DNA of 64,000 nt from contig URQY01000006.1 in assembly GCA_900550165.1 (NCBI GenBank), positions 5,153 to 69,152 of the forward strand, in the 5' to 3' direction. Origin of the DNA: an uncultured Eubacteriales bacterium. Lineage in GTDB: Bacteria; Bacillota; Clostridia; Oscillospirales; Oscillospiraceae. Below the pieces are notes generated by a model, which made no database searches, had not been told where the DNA came from, and saw only the letters and a program-made list of their open reading frames with translations. The translations under genes and the position numbers were made by a program. Shown one piece after another: positions 40,132 to 48,519 of the stretch; the stretch's first letter is position 1, and each line of letters opens with the position of its first letter.

Positions 40132-41027
40132 TCGAAGTACGAGGTCTTAAAAAGACCTTTGACGGCTTTGCCGCGCTGGACGGCGCGGATCTGAGCGTAC
40201 CGCGCGGCGCGGTCTACGGCCTTGTGGGGCCAAACGGCGCGGGCAAGACGACGCTGCTGCGCCACCTGACGGGCGTTTATCATCAGGACAGCGGCAGCGT
40301 GACCTTTGACGGCCAGCCCGTCTGGGAAAATGCGGGCGTGAAGGCGCGCATCGCCTCCATCCCCGACGACTGGTTCTACTTTATGCAGGCGGGGCTGCGC
40401 GATATGATGCGCTTTTACCGCGGGCTGTACCCGAAGTTCGATCAGGAGCGCTTTGAAAAGCTCCGCGAGGTCTTCGCGCTCGATGAAAAGCGGCCGCTGC
40501 GCCGCATGAGCAAGGGCCAGCAGAAGCAGGCGGCCTTCTGGCTCGCGCTGTGCACAATGCCCGACTATCTCATCCTCGACGAGCCGGTGGACGGTCTCGA
40601 CCCCGTGATGCGCCGTCAGGTGTGGAGCCTCATTTTGCAGGACGTTGCCGAGCGTGGCACGACAGTGCTTGTCTCGTCGCACAACCTGCGCGAATTGGAG
40701 GACGTGTGCGACCACGTGGGCGTGATGAGCCGCGGCAAGCTCCTGCTCGAACATTCGCTGAGCGAATTGCAGGACTATACCGTCAAGCTCCAGCTCGCCT
40801 TTGAGGGTGCGGAGCTGCCCGCCCTGCCGCAGGAGATCAAGGTGCTGCACCACGCGCAGACCGGGCGCGTCCACACGCTCATCTGCCGCGGCAGCGCAGA
40901 GGAACTGGAACAGCAGCTCGCCGCGCTGCACCCGATCTTTATCGACGCGGTGCCGCTGTCACTTGAAGAAATTTTCATCTATGAACTGGGAGGTGAGGAC
41001 TATGCGATCCGCGACATCGTTCTTTGA
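40128..41027 (+). CDS. ABC transporter ATP-binding protein
   Basis: A 299-residue ATPase subunit. Walker A GLVGPNGAGKTTLLRHLTG (about 31-49), a Q-loop, Walker B YLILDEPVDGLDP and H-loop SSHNL are present. The signature is MSKGQQKQ rather than LSGGQ, which still fits a divergent ABC signature. The C-terminal ~90 residues form an accessory domain typical of YtrB/export-type ATPases. It pairs with the permease, which starts 26 bases before its stop, in the classic GntR/YtrA-controlled export-type operon seen in peptide antibiotic stress responses. Confidence 0.92.
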   Translation: MIEVRGLKKTFDGFAALDGADLSVPRGAVYGLVGPNGAGKTTLLRHLTGVYHQDSGSVTFDGQPVWENAGVKARIASIPDDWFYFMQAGLRDMMRFYRGLYPKFDQERFEKLREVFALDEKRPLRRMSKGQQKQAAFWLALCTMPDYLILDEPVDGLDPVMRRQVWSLILQDVAERGTTVLVSSHNLRELEDVCDHVGVMSRGKLLLEHSLSELQDYTVKLQLAFEGAELPALPQEIKVLHHAQTGRVHTLICRGSAEELEQQLAALHPIFIDAVPLSLEEIFIYELGGEDYAIRDIVL

Positions 41028-42942
41028 TAAGACTTTATTCCGCAGCCAGCTCAAGCACACCTGGCCGCTCTGGCTCGGCTACACCGCCTTGTGGCTTTTC
41101 CTCGTGCCGGTCATGCTCTTTTCAGAGCTTTCCGCCTATCAGCTCGGTTACAGCGCAGCGGATGCATCCCGCCTGCTGCTCAATACCGGCGTGCGCGGCG
41201 GCATCTTCATTTCCTTCTTCTTCGGCCTTTTCTTTGCGATGCTTTCCTTCTCGCACCTGACGCAGAGCCGCGCGACGAACGGCTTCCACGCGCTCCCCGT
41301 GCGGCGCGAGACCATCTTTCTGACCGCCTACCTCACGGGACTGTTCTGCCAGCTTTCCACCATTCTCGTCACGTTTCTGCTCGGCGCGGCGGTCTCAGCC
41401 CCGCTGCACCTCAGTTTCTGGAGCGTCACTGCCGCGGCCATGGGCAGCGCCATGCTCGAAGCCGTCTTTTTCTACTCCTTCGCCGCGCTGTGCATGGTGA
41501 TGACGGGGCAGATCCTCGCCGCGCCCGTCTTCTATTTCGTCGGCAATATCCTCGTCCCGGGAATGGAATATCTGCTGCGCAACTTTGCGGGCAATTTCCT
41601 CTACGGCTACAGTGGACAAACCGACGTTGCGCTCGATTTTCTCTCCCCGCCCCTCTATATGTACTTCAAGGTGGGCATCGCCTCGATCGAGACCTGCGAG
41701 AGCGACTCGTACTATGTGACCGCCTACGCGCTCGTGCGCGGCTCGCTCATGATCCTTGCCGCCTACGCGCTCGCGGGACTTGTCATCGCCCTCATCGCGC
41801 TGCTCCTCTACCGCACGCGCAAGAGCGAGATGACCGGCTCGACGGTCGCCTTCCCGTGGGCGGTGCCGGTCTTCAAGTACGGCGTTGCGTTCTGCACCGC
41901 CGTTTCGCTCGGCCAGTTCCTCTACTATTTCCTCTTCGGCCAGTACCGCTCGAGCGGCAACGATTCCCTGCCCGGCACGATCCTCTGCATGGCGGCGGCG
42001 GGGCTTGTGGGCTACTTTGTCGCCGAGATGCTCATCAAAAAGAGCTTCCGTGTCTTCCGCGCGGGCGCAAAGGGCGCGGCCATCGTTTCGCTCGCTCTTG
42101 TGCTGCTCGGCGTTACGATGAGCTTCGACCTCACGGGCTATGAAAAGCGCGTGCCGGATGAGAGCGAGATCGAATCTGCCTTTTACACCTTCTCCGGCAT
42201 GACGGACGTCACGACCGACGACGCCGATACCATCCGCCGCCTCACCGCGGCGCACCAGGCCATCGTCAAAAACCGGAACGAGCAGGTGCGCATCGCAGAC
42301 GCATCGGACGCGGATACGCTCTCCCAGAGCGATTATGACGACATCGAACCCTTCCACCTGCGCCTGACCTACTATCTCAAGGACGGCTCACAGCTCTCGC
42401 GCTCCTATTCACTCTATCTGCGGAGAAGTGACCTCACCGTGCCCTCGTCCGTCACAGCGCGCGTGAACGCGCTCTATATGTGCAGAGAGTCCGTGCTCCG
42501 CCGCGTCCTCAGCTACGGTTACGCGCACCTCGGCGACACGCCGCGCTTCCTCGACAGCTACTGCTACTATTACGATGAGAACTCCAACACAAAGGACTAT
42601 GCTCTCACCGCCGCGCAGGCCGAACAGGTTTACGCCGCGCTGATGCAGGACGTTCAGGATTCCGATAACGGCGGCAGCGACATCTTCGCCGTGCAGGAGT
42701 ACCAGTACGATCCCCCCATCTCCTTCTGGCTCGAGCTGTACTTTGAGTCTGTTGACGAGCAGGGCCGTCCCAAGGTGTATACGCTCGACCCCAATGTAAA
42801 TAACTCAACGCCCAACACCCTGCAAGTACTGAATGAGCTGCTGCCCGAGCTGAAATCCAACACCGTAACGCCGCCCAGCGACGACGGCATTCACACTCTC
42901 CCCGCCACAGAGGACGCTTCCACCGAGGAAAGTGTGAACTGA
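41002..42942 (+). CDS. ABC transporter permease, YtrC/YtrF-like
   Basis: A 646-residue permease. About eight or nine membrane helices span residues 15-390, including FISFFFGLFFAMLSF, TAYLTGLFCQLSTILVTFLLGAA, and a final segment SLALVLLGVTMSF. A ~260-residue extracytoplasmic domain follows (acidic, Tyr-rich; ends GIHTLPATEDASTEESVN). The large C-terminal domain on the outside is unusual for a simple exporter and may bind a cell-wall or peptide substrate. The start ATG 41002 has GGGAGGTGAGG. A membrane-associated amidase gene follows, which suggests a cell-envelope role. Confidence 0.85.
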   Translation: MRSATSFFDKTLFRSQLKHTWPLWLGYTALWLFLVPVMLFSELSAYQLGYSAADASRLLLNTGVRGGIFISFFFGLFFAMLSFSHLTQSRATNGFHALPVRRETIFLTAYLTGLFCQLSTILVTFLLGAAVSAPLHLSFWSVTAAAMGSAMLEAVFFYSFAALCMVMTGQILAAPVFYFVGNILVPGMEYLLRNFAGNFLYGYSGQTDVALDFLSPPLYMYFKVGIASIETCESDSYYVTAYALVRGSLMILAAYALAGLVIALIALLLYRTRKSEMTGSTVAFPWAVPVFKYGVAFCTAVSLGQFLYYFLFGQYRSSGNDSLPGTILCMAAAGLVGYFVAEMLIKKSFRVFRAGAKGAAIVSLALVLLGVTMSFDLTGYEKRVPDESEIESAFYTFSGMTDVTTDDADTIRRLTAAHQAIVKNRNEQVRIADASDADTLSQSDYDDIEPFHLRLTYYLKDGSQLSRSYSLYLRRSDLTVPSSVTARVNALYMCRESVLRRVLSYGYAHLGDTPRFLDSYCYYYDENSNTKDYALTAAQAEQVYAALMQDVQDSDNGGSDIFAVQEYQYDPPISFWLELYFESVDEQGRPKVYTLDPNVNNSTPNTLQVLNELLPELKSNTVTPPSDDGIHTLPATEDASTEESVN

Positions 42943-42943
42943 C

Positions 42944-43612
42944 ATGGCAGAAAAAACAAAGCGGCGGCGCAGGCGCCGCCGCACCGGGAGTAAGAAAGCA
43001 TTTCTCGTCCTGCTCGCGCTCGTTTTGCTTGTTCTCGGCGGCGTGAAGCTGCGCTATGCGCTCGCCCACCGGAATCTCCCCGGCTCGAATGTCAGCGTGC
43101 CGGACTTTGTCACGGTCGACTACCTACCCCTCAACGAGTATTCCCGTCCCGGCACGCCGCTCAAGGAAATTTCCGGCGTGGTGGTGCACTATGTCGGCAA
43201 CCCCGGCACGACCGCCGCGGCGAACCGCAGCTTTTTCGCCAACCTTGCGCTGACGCACGAGACCTACGCGAGCGCGCACTTTGTCGTCGGGCTCGACGGC
43301 GAGATTTTACAGTGCGTGCCGCTGACGGAGATTGCCTACTGCTCCAATACCGCGAACGACTACACCGTGTCCATCGAGGTCTGCCACCCCGACGACACAG
43401 GCAAGTTTGATGACGCGACGATGGAGAGCCTTGAACAGCTCGTCGCGTGGCTGTGTGAGACGTTCTCTCTTGACCCCGACGCGGACGTCATCCGCCACTA
43501 CGACGTGACGGGCAAGATCTGTCCCAAATACTATGTGGAAAACGAGGATGCGTGGCTTAGTTTTAAGCAGGACGTGAGCGTGCGCATCGAAGAGGACTGC
43601 GCGGCGAACTGA
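42944..43612 (+). CDS. N-acetylmuramoyl-L-alanine amidase (Amidase_2), membrane-anchored
   Basis: A 222-residue protein: a very basic N terminus (KTKRRRRRRRTGSKK), one membrane helix (AFLVLLALVLLVLGGVKL, about 20-38), then an amidase_2/PGRP domain. Zinc ligands are His in VVHYVGNPG, and His and Cys in IRHYDVTGKICPKYY. The central part (SAHFVVGLDGEILQCVPLTEIAYCSN) matches the family fold. It should cleave muramoyl-alanine bonds in peptidoglycan outside the membrane. It sits 1 base from the permease stop, so it belongs to the operon. Confidence 0.9.
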   Translation: MAEKTKRRRRRRRTGSKKAFLVLLALVLLVLGGVKLRYALAHRNLPGSNVSVPDFVTVDYLPLNEYSRPGTPLKEISGVVVHYVGNPGTTAAANRSFFANLALTHETYASAHFVVGLDGEILQCVPLTEIAYCSNTANDYTVSIEVCHPDDTGKFDDATMESLEQLVAWLCETFSLDPDADVIRHYDVTGKICPKYYVENEDAWLSFKQDVSVRIEEDCAAN

Positions 43613-43638
43613 TCGCAGCGATGTAAGGAGGCCCTGCC

Positions 43639-44172
43639 ATGAAACGTATGTTTGCCGCACTGCTTTGCCTTGCGTTAGGGCTTGCGCTGTTCCTCTCCGT
43701 CCGAAGCAAGCCCGATGAACCGCTCCTCCATGTCGCGCTGAAACCAGCCTGCGAGCAGGACGCCGCTTACGTCTACGAAACGGTCTATGCAAGCGGCAAG
43801 AGCCGCGCCTGCGACGCCTTCACGCCCGACGCCTGCGTCTTTTACACCGCAGACTACGCAGACTTTGACACCTCCGCGCTTCACTCGCACAGGGTCAACA
43901 CGCTCGTCGCCACCACGCTCTATGACTCCGCCGGCAACGCCGTCACCCCCAACGAAACGATGATCGCCATGATGCACGCCGCCGCAGACCAGATCGACCA
44001 TGCGATCTTCGATTTTCAGATCATCGTTGTGAACGGTCAGCGCTATTTTGCCTTTGTTAAGCTCAACGTCAACTGGTGGGATCCGTGCACGCTGTACGAG
44101 TACGACGGCGGAGAGCTCCGCGAGCTCTGCCAATGGGACAATATGCGACTGTTGTCGATCGGCCTCATCTGA
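43639..44172 (+). CDS. Putative secreted protein, unknown family
   Basis: A 177-residue protein with an N-terminal signal peptide (KRMFAALLCLALGLALFLSV). The mature part has several Cys and Tyr residues, no recognised domain, and ends in a short hydrophobic segment (MRLLSIGLI). It lies 26 bases downstream of the amidase with its own AAGGAGG site and is followed by a terminator, so it is likely the last gene of the GntR/ABC operon. The export signal, together with the envelope-directed neighbours, suggests an envelope protein, but nothing more can be said. Confidence 0.7.
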   Translation: MKRMFAALLCLALGLALFLSVRSKPDEPLLHVALKPACEQDAAYVYETVYASGKSRACDAFTPDACVFYTADYADFDTSALHSHRVNTLVATTLYDSAGNAVTPNETMIAMMHAAADQIDHAIFDFQIIVVNGQRYFAFVKLNVNWWDPCTLYEYDGGELRELCQWDNMRLLSIGLI

Positions 44173-44182
44173 AATCCATACG

Positions 44183-44218
44183 AAAAAACGTCTGTCTCGG
44201 TTGAGACAGACGTTTTTT
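44183..44218. terminator. Terminator between the secreted protein gene and nudC
   Basis: AAAAAACGTCTGTCTC/GAGACAGACGTTTTTT, 16-bp stem around GGTT with T6 and A6 runs; acts in both directions. Confidence 0.9.
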
Positions 44219-44220
44219 GT

Positions 44221-45084
44221 TCAGTTCTTCGCTTCCAGGCTATAGGGATCTCTGCCCGCGGCAAATTCGGAGATCATCTCCGCCGTGAGCGCGATGCCGT
44301 TGTTGACAAACGTCTCCCGCAGCTCCTCGCGGCTGACCCATGCGCCGTCCGCCAGCTCAAAGTTGTCGAGATGGATGGTATCGTCGTCGCCGTCGAGCCT
44401 GCACCAGTAGCCCATCATGATGTTGCCGCTGATGCCCCAGGGCTGGCAGCAGTAGTAGCGCAGGTCCTTGACCTTGAGCCCGACCTCCTCCATCACCTCG
44501 CGGTGCACGGTCTGCTCAAAGCTCTCGGCAAACTCGGTGAAGCCCGCGACAAGTGCCGTGCGCTGCGCGCCGGGACGGTTGGCGTACTTGGTCAAAAGCA
44601 GGTAGTCCCCGTGCGTCACGGCCACGATGACCGACGGGTTGATGCGCGGGAAGATCATGTTGCCGCACTTGGGACAGCGCATCATGCGCTCGTTTTCGTC
44701 GTGGACGAGTGTTTCCCCGCAGCAGCCACAATAGCGCGCGCTGCGATACCAAGAGCACAGATGCCACGCGCTCACGGCGGCGTAGGCAAGCTCCTGCGGC
44801 TTTTCCGTGCGGAAGAGGCCGATATTGCGGTAGGAATAGCCCTCGATCGCGCGCTCTTCTTCGTCAAAGAGCAGGTAATACTCCCGCCCGTCGAGTTCAA
44901 AGAGATAGGTGAACGCCTCGTCAGGCTCTGCAAACATTGAGCGCACGGGAAATTTCAGTCCGTTGTCATCGATGCGGCAGAGAAGCTCCTGCCCGCGGAA
45001 CTGCACCACGGCGCTGCTCTTTTTCGGCACGGCGTTCTTTTTCCACTCGTTATAAAGGTGCTTCGGCTCGATATCCTGGATCAT
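44221..45084 (-). CDS. nudC: NADH pyrophosphatase (Nudix, NudC type)
   Basis: A 287-residue Nudix hydrolase. An N-terminal domain (RSMFAEPDEAFTYLFELDGREYY) is followed by a zinc ribbon (CGCCGETLVHDENERMMRCPKCG) and a Nudix box GFTEFAESFEQTVHREVMEEVGLKV (about 177-201). The zinc ribbon before the Nudix box is characteristic of NudC. It cleaves NAD(H) and can remove NAD caps from RNA in other bacteria. The start ATG 45084 has GGGAGG upstream. It is monocistronic with a shared terminator. Confidence 0.93.
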   Translation of the reverse strand: MIQDIEPKHLYNEWKKNAVPKKSSAVVQFRGQELLCRIDDNGLKFPVRSMFAEPDEAFTYLFELDGREYYLLFDEEERAIEGYSYRNIGLFRTEKPQELAYAAVSAWHLCSWYRSARYCGCCGETLVHDENERMMRCPKCGNMIFPRINPSVIVAVTHGDYLLLTKYANRPGAQRTALVAGFTEFAESFEQTVHREVMEEVGLKVKDLRYYCCQPWGISGNIMMGYWCRLDGDDDTIHLDNFELADGAWVSREELRETFVNNGIALTAEMISEFAAGRDPYSLEAKN

Positions 45085-45158
45085 GTCGGCGTTCCTCCCG
45101 GTCATTGTTTCTTTCGACGAGATATTGTACAACGCCCGACGGCATTTTGCAAGATGCC

Positions 45159-45776
45159 TTACTCCTGCACGATGCGCTCGGCTTCGAGCGACGCGATCTT
45201 TCTTTTCGCGCGGCGCAGTCCCCGCGGACAATCGACAAGCCCCACAATACAAACGAGTAGAAGCAGCGAAGCTGCCGTAAGGAGGATGATTTGCGCTGAG
45301 CTGAATCTGATAGCGGCCACGCCCGCATACCTGCCGATCACGTTCGCATTCATCAGCGTCATTAGAATATTCATCAGCGTGATGCTCATCCAGCCAAGGC
45401 TCAGCAGCAGACCTGCGCGCAGGTAGCGCACGGCTTTTTTCTGCTGGGCGATGAGGGAATCGAGGTCTGAGTACAGATCAAAAGGCGTGCCGTCCGCCTT
45501 CTTGCGCAGAACGAGCAGGTCTCCCACGCCGCCGACCTCTTCAATGCCAAACTCTGTAAGCTCTGCGATGTAGGTGAGGCGGTCTATCCCCGCTTCCTTC
45601 ACCTGCACGCGATACTCGTATTCGTTCGGCTCCCCCCGGCGGTAGGCGGAAACCAGCGAGCCGAATTTTTCAAGAAGCCAGCCCTCTTTCGCCATTTCGT
45701 TCGCCCGTCTTTCGATCCGCTCGGGATCAATGGCATAGCTCGACAGATGCAGCCTTATCTTTTTGTCCTTCGCCAT
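45159..45776 (-). CDS. DUF2812-domain membrane protein (short form)
   Basis: A 205-residue protein. An N-terminal DUF2812-like domain (ERIERRANEMAKEGWLLEKFGSLVSAYRRG...YEYRVQVKEAG) precedes two predicted membrane helices (LRAGLLLSLGWMSITLMNILMTL, QIILLTAASLLLLVCIVGLV) and a basic tail. It is the short counterpart of the gene at 28913-30388 and likewise lies just downstream of a PadR regulator, 14 bases from its stop. Function unknown. The two copies share the KEGW-type motif and the general layout but are not close copies. Confidence 0.8.
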   Translation of the reverse strand: MAKDKKIRLHLSSYAIDPERIERRANEMAKEGWLLEKFGSLVSAYRRGEPNEYEYRVQVKEAGIDRLTYIAELTEFGIEEVGGVGDLLVLRKKADGTPFDLYSDLDSLIAQQKKAVRYLRAGLLLSLGWMSITLMNILMTLMNANVIGRYAGVAAIRFSSAQIILLTAASLLLLVCIVGLVDCPRGLRRAKRKIASLEAERIVQE

Positions 45777-45790
45777 CGTGCGTCCTCCCT

Positions 45791-46105
45791 TCAGTTCCAG
45801 TCGGCGGTGAGCGCATCGCCGTTTTGCGTCAGCTCATGCAGTCTGCGCAGCTCCGCACGCACAGCCTCGCGGCCCGCGGGGGTGATCTGATACTCTTTTC
45901 TCCGTCCCTCGCTCTCGTCGCCGAGTGAGGCGATCCAGCCGCGCTCGGTGAGCGTTGCAAGCGCGCCGTAGAGCGTTCCCGCGGCGAGCCGCACACGTCC
46001 GCCGCTCAAGCTTTCCACATTCTGCATGATGCCGTAGCCGTGCAGGGGCCGGTCCAGCGAAAGCAGGATATAAAAGACCGCCTCGGTCAGTGCCGTCGTT
46101 CCCAT
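45791..46105 (-). CDS. PadR-family transcriptional regulator (second copy)
   Basis: A 104-residue winged-helix protein with the PadR pattern (TEAVFYILLSLDRPLHGYGIMQNVESLSGGRVRLAAGTLYGALATLTERGWI). It is paired with a DUF2812 gene 14 bases downstream, the same module as 28913-30761, but with a different predicted operator (CGGTAG-type palindrome). The start ATG 46105 has AAAGGAGAG upstream. It likely represses its own unit in the absence of a ligand. Confidence 0.92.
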   Translation of the reverse strand: MGTTALTEAVFYILLSLDRPLHGYGIMQNVESLSGGRVRLAAGTLYGALATLTERGWIASLGDESEGRRKEYQITPAGREAVRAELRRLHELTQNGDALTADWN

Positions 46106-46136
46106 GCCGCATCTCTCCTTTCGTCCTCCGTTATAA

Positions 46137-46160
46137 CGGTAGCCGATATATCGTCTACCG
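46137..46160 (-). promoter_or_regulatory. Palindromic operator for the second PadR unit
   Basis: CGGTAGCCGATATATCGTCTACCG is a dyad symmetric at all but one pair, located 32-55 bases upstream of the PadR start. A TTGACA (46190-46185) lies at the upstream side with a weak -10. This is a plausible autoregulatory PadR box. Confidence 0.65.
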
Positions 46161-46194
46161 ATAAACTATCATACCGCGCGCAGTCTGTCAATAG

Positions 46195-46239
46195 AAAAAA
46201 AGGGCAGGGAATGCAAAATTTGCATTTCCCGCCCTTTTT
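46195..46239. terminator. Bidirectional terminator-like hairpin
   Basis: GGGCAGGGAATGCAAA pairs with TTTGCATTTCCCGCCC (one mismatch) with A6 and T5 runs. It lies between the RNase J gene and the divergently oriented PadR leader region. Confidence 0.75.
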
Positions 46240-46430
46240 CCATAGCACCGCAACTTTTCGCGTCCGCAGACGCGAAAGCAATTCAAATCGTAAATTGTCA
46301 CGACATGCGCGTGACAATTTACACTTCTCAGGCCGCAAGTGTGGAAAACGCCCGCCGATGGCGGGCGTTTTATGCGCGCAGCGGACTGCGTTCCCCCTCA
46401 AAAAAGCGGCAAAGCCGGTTTTTTGAAGTC
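46240..46430. other. RNase J 3' region with five consecutive hairpins
   Basis: No gene is supported. Inverted repeats are: TTTCGCGTC/GACGCGAAA (46256-46277), GTAAATTGTCACG/CGTGACAATTTAC (46290-46322), CACTT/AAGTG (46322-46341), AAAACGCCCGCC/GGCGGGCGTTTT (46345-46371), and AAAAAAGCGGC/GCCGGTTTTTT (46400-46424). The last is the likely RNase J terminator. It resembles the small-hairpin cluster at 271-406. Confidence 0.65.
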
Positions 46431-48092
46431 TTATAGTCTCGTGATGACCGGCAGCACCATCGGGCTGCGTTTGGTCGCCTTGAAGAGGTAGTTGCTCACC
46501 GCGCTGCGGATCGCGCCCTTGAGCTCGTTCATGTCGCGTCCGCGCTTGCCGCGGAACGCCTCCGCCGTGGACATCGTGAGATTCCTGAGGTCTTGCAGCA
46601 GTTCCTCGGAATCCTTGACGTAGATAAAGCCGCGCGTGATGATCTCCGGCTCGGCGAGCAGGTCGCCGTTCTGCGCGCTGATCGGCAGCACGACGACGAC
46701 CATGCCGTCCTCTGCAAGGTGCTTGCGGTCGCGCAGCACCACCGCGCCGACGTCGCCGACGCCGTAGCCGTCGACGAACACCTCGCCCGCGGGCGCGTAG
46801 CCGGGCACGCACTTCATCGAGCGCGCGCCGATCTCAACGGCGTCGCCGTTGTCGCAGATGACGATGTTCTTGCGGTCCATCCCCATTTGCAGGGCGAGGT
46901 CCTTGTGAATTTGCAGCATACGCTGCTCGCCGTGCACGGGGATGAAGTACTTGGGCTTTGTGAGCGCGTGGATGATCTTGAGCTCCTCCTGGCAGGCGTG
47001 GCCCGAAACGTGCAGCATATCCGCGCGGTCATAGATGACCTCGACGCCCTTGCGGAAGAGCTCGTTGATGACGCGCGAGACGGTATTTTCGTTGCCGGGG
47101 ATGGCGGAAGCCGAGATGATGACGCGGTCGCCGGGGCCGACTTCGATCTGCTTGTGCTGGGAGAACGCCATACGGTACAGGGCGGACATCTCCTCGCCCT
47201 GCGAGCCGGTGGTGACGATGACCTGCTTGTCAAGCGGCATCGACTTGATCTTGTTGATGTCGACCACGGTGTTTTTCGGCGGCTTCATGTAGCCGAGGTC
47301 GGTCGCGACCTTTGTGACGTTTTCCATGCTGCGGCCCGTAACGGCGACCTTGCGCCCGCACTCTGCCGCAGCGTCCATGATCTGCTGGATGCGGTGGACA
47401 TTCGAGGCGAACGTCGTGACGATGATGCGCTGCTTGCAGCCCTGGAACAGGCGGTTGAAGGTCCGGCCCACCGTGCGCTCGCTCATCGTGTAGCCCGGGC
47501 GCTCAACGTTCGTCGAATCCGCGAGCAGCGCCAAAACACCCTGCTTGCCAAGCTCGCCGAAGCGGGCAAGGTCGATCACCTCGCCATCGATGGGCGTCGA
47601 GTCGATCTTGAAGTCGCCCGTGTGGACGACGGTGCCGAGCCCCGTGTGGATGGCGAAGGCAACAGAGTCCGCGATCGAGTGGTTGACGTGGATGAACTCC
47701 ACGCTGAACTTGCCGGCCTTGACGGTCATGCCGCTTTCCACCGTGACGATCTTCGTCGACTTGAGAAGGCCGTGCTCCTCGAGCTTCAGGCGGATGAGGC
47801 CCGCGGTGAGGCGCGTGCAGTAAATGGGAATATTCACCTTTTTGAGGATGTAGGGCACCGCGCCGATGTGGTCCTCGTGCCCGTGGGTGATGAACAGGCC
47901 GCGGATGCGGTTCTTGTGCTTGACAAGATAGCTCACGTCGGGGATGACGCAGTCGATGCCGTACATGTCGTCGCCGGGGAAGGCCATGCCGCAGTCGACC
48001 ACGATGATCTCGCCGCCGTATTCGTAAACGGTCATATTCTTGCCGATCTCATTGAGACCGCCGAGGGGGATGATTTTTAACTGTTCAGCCAA
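46431..48092 (-). CDS. rnj: Ribonuclease J
   Basis: A 553-residue metallo-beta-lactamase/beta-CASP ribonuclease with 5'-3' exonuclease and endonuclease activity. The beta-lactamase motif HGHEDHIG (about 74-81) binds two zinc ions; beta-CASP motifs are in TTGSQGEEMSALYR, SGHACQEELK and FIPVHGE. The C-terminal domain is present. The start is TTG at 48092 with an AAAGGAG site, a rare choice but common in this genome. It works with PNPase (pnp at 35116-37269) in mRNA decay. RNase J1 and J2 paralogues are not distinguishable here. Confidence 0.96.
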   Translation of the reverse strand: MAEQLKIIPLGGLNEIGKNMTVYEYGGEIIVVDCGMAFPGDDMYGIDCVIPDVSYLVKHKNRIRGLFITHGHEDHIGAVPYILKKVNIPIYCTRLTAGLIRLKLEEHGLLKSTKIVTVESGMTVKAGKFSVEFIHVNHSIADSVAFAIHTGLGTVVHTGDFKIDSTPIDGEVIDLARFGELGKQGVLALLADSTNVERPGYTMSERTVGRTFNRLFQGCKQRIIVTTFASNVHRIQQIMDAAAECGRKVAVTGRSMENVTKVATDLGYMKPPKNTVVDINKIKSMPLDKQVIVTTGSQGEEMSALYRMAFSQHKQIEVGPGDRVIISASAIPGNENTVSRVINELFRKGVEVIYDRADMLHVSGHACQEELKIIHALTKPKYFIPVHGEQRMLQIHKDLALQMGMDRKNIVICDNGDAVEIGARSMKCVPGYAPAGEVFVDGYGVGDVGAVVLRDRKHLAEDGMVVVVLPISAQNGDLLAEPEIITRGFIYVKDSEELLQDLRNLTMSTAEAFRGKRGRDMNELKGAIRSAVSNYLFKATKRSPMVLPVITRL

Positions 48093-48519
48093 TGCTGGAT
48101 CAACTCCTTTTGATTCGTTTGAAGCATAAACGATAGATTTGTTTTGAATTTGTTCTGTGTCCGGGCCAAAAGGCGCAAGGCAGAAGAGACGTCCGTGCCC
48201 ATGCTTCGCCCTGCTTCACGAAGCAAATGCACCTGCGGCGCCTTGATAAGACCCATATGGACTTTTTTATAAAAACCGCGACAGGCCGCGGCCAAAACCA
48301 AAGAAAAAACAGGCATTCGCGCGGAAAAGACGCGCATTTTCCCGCCATGTACGGAGTAGTATAGCACATTCCGCGCAAAAAGTATACCACATTTTTTGTC
48401 GACGGGCAAAAATTTCGTTTTTATATTGTATCCATGCCCTACCCCGTGCTATAATGAAATGGATTATTCCCCTGTGCTGAGCCGCAGGGGGCATTATCCG
48501 GACGGGAGGCAGCCTATTT
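48093..48519. promoter_or_regulatory. Divergent region between RNase J and GdpP-like genes, with a structured leader
   Basis: No gene is supported; a leftward ORF (48077-48409) has no ribosome binding site. On the minus strand two TATACT-like -10 elements lie near 48355-48385 with TTGCCC at -35 for the outer one. The RNase J leader (48170-48244) can fold with AAGGCGC/GCGCCTT closing a region that also has GCTTCG/CGAAGC inside. On the plus strand TTGTAT (48426-48431) and TATAAT (48450-48455) with an 18-base spacer serve the next gene. Confidence 0.6.

Noticed and set aside
46593..48080. Long ORF antisense to RNase J
   Set aside because: Shadow frame with no site; RNase J motifs on the other strand are clear.
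48077..48409. 110-residue ORF upstream of RNase J
   Set aside because: No ribosome binding site, contains the promoters and leader of RNase J, no domain.
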